Made by a program: the position numbers and the translations under genes. Shown one piece after another: positions 45,190 through 47,953 of a stretch of DNA of 47,953 nt (the first letter of the stretch is position 1; each line of letters starts with the position of its first letter). The notes beneath the pieces are model-generated. The model had not been told where the DNA came from. It searched no databases and saw only the letters and a program-made list of their open reading frames with translations. This DNA comes from Acidobacterium sp. (lineage in GTDB: Bacteria > Acidobacteriota > Vicinamibacteria > Vicinamibacterales > UBA2999). The stretch spans positions 1 through 47,953 of the forward strand of contig NSIL01000020.1 in assembly GCA_002737365.1 (NCBI GenBank), read 5' to 3'.

Positions 45190-46626
45190 ATGAGAAGACT
45201 CGCGATTCTGCCGCTGTTCGCCGTGGTTCTACTGGCCCAACCGTCAGCTCAGTCGGATCCCAAGACGGCCGCGTTCAGCTGGGTCGATGCGAACGGCACG
45301 GTGCTCAATCGCGTCAATCGCAACATCTGGACCTGGGCGGAAACCGGCCTCGAGGAAACCAAGTCATCCGAAGAGCTGCAGACGCTGCTGAAGGCGAACG
45401 GCTTCACGGTGGAAGCCAGCGTGGCCGGCATGCCGACCGCCTTTGTGGCGAGCTACGGCACGGGCCAGCCGGTGATCGGCATCCTCGCCGAGTACGACGC
45501 GCTGCCGGGGCTATCGCAGGATGCCTCACCCGAGCGCGCCAATCGCGCCGGCGCCACCGCCGGACACGGCTGCGGCCACAGCGTGTTCGGCACGGCCAGC
45601 AGCGGCGCCGCCATTGCGGTCAAGCAGGCGCTCGCGTCGGGCGCCATCAAGGGAACGGTCAAGCTGTTCGGCACGCCCGCCGAAGAGACCGGCATCGGCA
45701 AGACCTACATGCTGCGCGAAGGCATCTTCAAGGACGTGGACACCATTCTCGCGTGGCACGCCGGCGACCTGACGGCCGCGGCCTGGGATTATTCCAAGGC
45801 CATGGTCTCGGTGAAATTCAAGTTCGAGGGCCTGCCGTCGCATGCCTCGGTGTCGCCGCACCAGGGCAAGAGCGCGCTCGACGCCGTCGAGCTGATGAAC
45901 GTCGGCGTCAACTTCATGCGCGAGCACGTCAAGGAAGACACGCGCATTCACTACGTGATCACCAACGGCGGCGGCCAGCCCAACGTGGTGCCGCCTTCAG
46001 CAGAGGTCTGGTACTACCTGCGCGCCAACAAGCACACCGACGTCGAAGAGTACTTCGTGTGGCTCACCGAAATTGCCCGCGCCGCGGCGGCAATGAGCCG
46101 GACGAAACTGATCGAAACCCGCATCGACGCCGACATGCATGAAGTGCTGCCCAACCGCACGCTGGTGGAAGTGATCCAGAAAAACCTGGAGCTGGTCGGC
46201 GCGCCGAAGTTCGACGAGCGCGAGAAGGCCTTCGCGCGCGCGACGCAGAAGGACCTGAAGCCGATGCCGGCCCTGGCCCTCTCAGAACGGGTCGAACCGC
46301 TGCCCTCGACGCCGCCGCGGCAAGGCACACACTCCACGGACGTCGGCGACCTCACCTGGCTCTTCCCGGTCGGCCAGTTCACCGCGGCCACATATTCCTA
46401 CGGTGCGCCGGGCCACAGCTGGCAGATCGTGGCTTGCACCGGCACGAGCATTGGCGAGAAGGGGATGATGGTAGCCGCCAAGACCATCGCCGGCACGGCG
46501 ATCGATCTATTCCGCTCACCGGAACTGATCCAGCGAGCGCGCGAAGATCTCAAGAAGACGATGGCGGATCAGCAATACACGACGCTGATCCCAGAAGGAC
46601 AGAAAGCTCCGAAGACTATTCGGTAA
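45190..46626 (+). CDS. Secreted M20 family amidohydrolase (AbgB-like)
   Basis: A 478-residue exported metallohydrolase with signal peptide MRRLAILPLFAVVLLAQPSA. The M20 core is intact: AEYDALPGLS, metal-binding His/Cys in AGHGCGHSVFG, the acidic pair in FGTPAEETGIGK, and AWHAGDLTAAA; the lid domain begins near SVKFKFEGLPSHASVSPHQG. The late GTHSTDVGDLTWLFP supplies the last His and resembles p-aminobenzoyl-glutamate hydrolase subunit B (AbgB). It probably cleaves N-acyl amino acids or dipeptide-like amides in the periplasm. The plus-strand start shares its promoter spacer with the M61 gene. Confidence 0.93.
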   Translation: MRRLAILPLFAVVLLAQPSAQSDPKTAAFSWVDANGTVLNRVNRNIWTWAETGLEETKSSEELQTLLKANGFTVEASVAGMPTAFVASYGTGQPVIGILAEYDALPGLSQDASPERANRAGATAGHGCGHSVFGTASSGAAIAVKQALASGAIKGTVKLFGTPAEETGIGKTYMLREGIFKDVDTILAWHAGDLTAAAWDYSKAMVSVKFKFEGLPSHASVSPHQGKSALDAVELMNVGVNFMREHVKEDTRIHYVITNGGGQPNVVPPSAEVWYYLRANKHTDVEEYFVWLTEIARAAAAMSRTKLIETRIDADMHEVLPNRTLVEVIQKNLELVGAPKFDEREKAFARATQKDLKPMPALALSERVEPLPSTPPRQGTHSTDVGDLTWLFPVGQFTAATYSYGAPGHSWQIVACTGTSIGEKGMMVAAKTIAGTAIDLFRSPELIQRAREDLKKTMADQQYTTLIPEGQKAPKTIR

Positions 46627-46663
46627 GCTTCAAGGACTCGAAGAACGCTTGGTCGCCGGATAA

Positions 46664-46682
46664 CGCCATCGTGGCGATGGCG
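46664..46682. terminator. Perfect hairpin between convergent genes, probable terminator
   Basis: CGCCATCG (46664-46671) pairs perfectly with CGATGGCG (46675-46682) around a TGG loop. A pyrimidine-rich stretch (CTCTCTTCATCTGGTCTT and onward) follows on the plus strand, consistent with termination of the M20 transcript. It also lies beyond the stop of the MetX-like gene. Confidence 0.55.
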
Positions 46683-46708
46683 GCTCTCTTCATCTGGTCT
46701 TGGTCTTT

Positions 46709-47854
46709 CTATTTCAGATTCAAGAACGCTGCGATGCGATCGTTGAGGAACCGCAGGTCTGCCGGATTGCTCGCGGCCCCAGCCGTGTGCCCCCACAACG
46801 ATGGAATCGGCGTGAACGTGACTCGAGGAATGAGCGCTTGTTCGTAGCGCGCGTCGGTGATCGGAAAGTAGAGATCGGTTTCAGACGGCAAGTACAACAC
46901 GCGCGCCTTGATCGATCGCAGCGCCTTCTCAACGTTGCCGTCGAATCCAGGCGTAGCGCCCACGTCGTGACGCTGCCAGGTTCGCGCCTGCAGGATGTAG
47001 TTGTTCGCGTCGGCGCTGAAGCGCTTCCGGTATCCCTCCACCGCCTGTTCGAAAGTGGTGCCGGCCGGTGACGTCGTGCGCCAGAGTTCCTGACGCCACC
47101 ACTCTTGCGAGTACAGCCATCCGGCCCACACCATGCTGAACGCCTCGAGGCCCTTTGTCGGTGGCGTCGTGTAATCACCGCTCTGCCACGACGGATCAGT
47201 AGTCAGCGCCGCGATCTGGCCCTCCAGCCTGACGATACCGTGGCCATAACATTTGGCGGTCCCGGAGGTCGCGACGATCGCATCCATGAAATCGGGATGG
47301 CTCACCGCCCACTGAAACGCCTGTTCCGCTCCCATCGAAAATCCGACGACGGCGCGCAGATGCTTGATACGCAAATCCGTGGTGATGAGGCGATAGACGG
47401 CCTCAACATTGTCGCGGATCGTCATAACCGGGAAGCGCGGGCCGTGAAACGGTTCCGGCGTGTTGCTGGGAGACGAGGAGCGGCCGTTGCCGAAGAGCTC
47501 CGTCAGGATCAGGAAATCGCGAGCCGGATCGAACACGCGGTTAGGGTCACTGCCTTTGATCAGCCAGTTGTAGCCGTTGAAGTTCGCCATGTAGTGCGAC
47601 GGCAACAAGATGGCGTTGTCGCCATTGGCGTTCAACTTGCCAAGCGTTGAGTAGACGACTCGGGCTTCGGGCAAGACGATTCCGCTTTCGGTGCGGAAGT
47701 CACGAATGACGAATTCGTGGCGCTCGAGAGCGGCGCCGGCTGGGGGCGCCGGCTGGGCTCCGGACACGGTGTCGGCGACCAACGGCAGGAAGGCCGCGAG
47801 GGTGAACCAAACCAAGCAGCGTCTTTTTATCGTGGCAGAGTCTAGCTCATCCAT
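46709..47854 (-). CDS. Secreted alpha/beta hydrolase of the MetX (homoserine O-acyltransferase) type
   Basis: A 381-residue protein with a signal peptide after a polar start (MDELDSATIKRRCLVWFTLA, cleavage near SGAQ). The fold matches MetX: ILLPSHYMANFNGYNWLIKG, FLILTELFGNGRSSSPSNTP in the oxyanion region, nucleophile Ser173 in VVGFSMGAEQAF, Asp327 in SETDLYFP and His356 in PSLWGHTAG. True MetX is cytoplasmic and acylates homoserine; an exported relative more likely acts as a hydrolase on an unknown ester or amide. The gene lies 10 bp from the tRNA-like sequence. An AATTAT stretch lies 5 nt upstream of the ATG. Confidence 0.9.
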   Translation of the reverse strand: MDELDSATIKRRCLVWFTLAAFLPLVADTVSGAQPAPPAGAALERHEFVIRDFRTESGIVLPEARVVYSTLGKLNANGDNAILLPSHYMANFNGYNWLIKGSDPNRVFDPARDFLILTELFGNGRSSSPSNTPEPFHGPRFPVMTIRDNVEAVYRLITTDLRIKHLRAVVGFSMGAEQAFQWAVSHPDFMDAIVATSGTAKCYGHGIVRLEGQIAALTTDPSWQSGDYTTPPTKGLEAFSMVWAGWLYSQEWWRQELWRTTSPAGTTFEQAVEGYRKRFSADANNYILQARTWQRHDVGATPGFDGNVEKALRSIKARVLYLPSETDLYFPITDARYEQALIPRVTFTPIPSLWGHTAGAASNPADLRFLNDRIAAFLNLK

Positions 47855-47864
47855 TTTGGATAAT

Positions 47865-47953
47865 TGGCGGTGAGGCAGGGATTCGAACCCTGCCCTCTAG
47901 CGTTTCGTAAGTGGCTGATGGCGCAGCGGTTCTGGTCCTAAGCGTCTGACCAC
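47865..47953 (-). tRNA. tRNA or tRNA-like 3' part with encoded CCA, runs off the window
   Basis: On the minus strand the T-arm is perfect (CAGGG, TTCGAAT, CCCTG; 47892-47876), followed by acceptor strand CCTCACC, discriminator G and CCA (47865-47867). A CCTCACC-G-CCA end is typical of tRNA-Ser. Upstream of the T-arm a normal anticodon arm could not be folded: a Leu-like CTTAGGACCAG (anticodon TAG) occurs but lies about 39 nt before the T-arm and lacks its 5' stem partner. The 5' acceptor half is outside the window. This could be a truncated tRNA left at an integration site. Confidence 0.45.

Noticed and set aside
47865-47953. tmRNA 3' end
   Set aside because: tmRNA ends with a GGGGGTTCGATTCCCCC-like T-arm and a CTCCACCA-type acceptor; here the acceptor is CCTCACC with G73, as in tRNA-Ser.

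Overview
The window is a continuous stretch of GC-rich bacterial chromosome, densely packed with high-GC3 genes. The mix suggests a soil Acidobacteriota, probably a Vicinamibacterales-like aerobe: serC/serA beside a DUF1015 gene, PQQ-free secreted peptidases, a fused CoxA-CoxC oxidase, an ArsA-like ATPase with its short CC-ending partner, and carboxypeptidase-regulatory TonB receptors. This lineage call rests on family content only; no rRNA is present. I see no insertion sequence, prophage or CRISPR array.

Layout. 1-72: tail of an upstream gene. 100-816: a lipoprotein divergent from polA (837-3521), with only 20 bp between the start codons. 3522-4346: a secreted repeat-type protein convergent with polA. 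4434-7003: an overlapping trio of P-loop kinase, DUF2161 nuclease-like protein and poly(A) polymerase. 7000-11854: a minus-strand run of serC, serA, DUF1015 and a secreted M23 peptidase. 12151-14282: rmuC coupled to a secreted TPR protein. 14507-30288: a long minus-strand block read right to left as DPP III (M49), a HEAT-cyclophilin fusion, an aminotransferase, malQ, a thioredoxin-NHL protein, a phosphodiesterase-like lipoprotein, an MFS transporter, an aldo/keto reductase, a membrane protein, a TonB receptor and a second membrane protein. 30295-30523: an internally deleted remnant of a metallo-beta-lactamase-fold RNase-like gene, divergent from a YciI protein. 30871-34263: argH-like lyase, a 28-residue membrane peptide, an SSS symporter and a 32-residue membrane peptide. 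34307-36056: cory-CC protein, ArsA-like ATPase and DinB protein. 36322-39147: a class A beta-lactamase-like protein and an M61 peptidase. 39215-43255: a tightly overlapped respiratory operon of coxAC fusion, a 51-residue CxxC membrane protein, coxB and a Tat-exported S66 peptidase. 43291-47854: a second M61 peptidase, an M20 amidohydrolase and a secreted MetX-like hydrolase. The right edge enters a tRNA or tRNA-like 3' part.

Biology. The region combines housekeeping functions (replication and repair polymerase, serine synthesis, RNA polyadenylation, aa3-like respiration) with a large capacity for peptide breakdown: M49, two M61, M20, M23 and S66 enzymes plus transporters. Many genes encode exported proteins.

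Cross-cutting observations. (1) Many promoter-proximal start codons sit 6-10 nt behind a TANNNT hexamer, which suggests leaderless transcription; this settled several start choices. (2) A family of small hairpins with an AAA loop and a CTAC tail, whose stems differ but stay paired, lies at the 3' ends of minus-strand genes and sometimes supplies the stop codon. (3) PolA lacks proofreading residues and has Tyr at the ddNTP-discriminating O-helix site. (4) The oxidase subunit I lacks the canonical D- and K-channel residues. (5) Several tiny membrane-protein genes sit inside operons.
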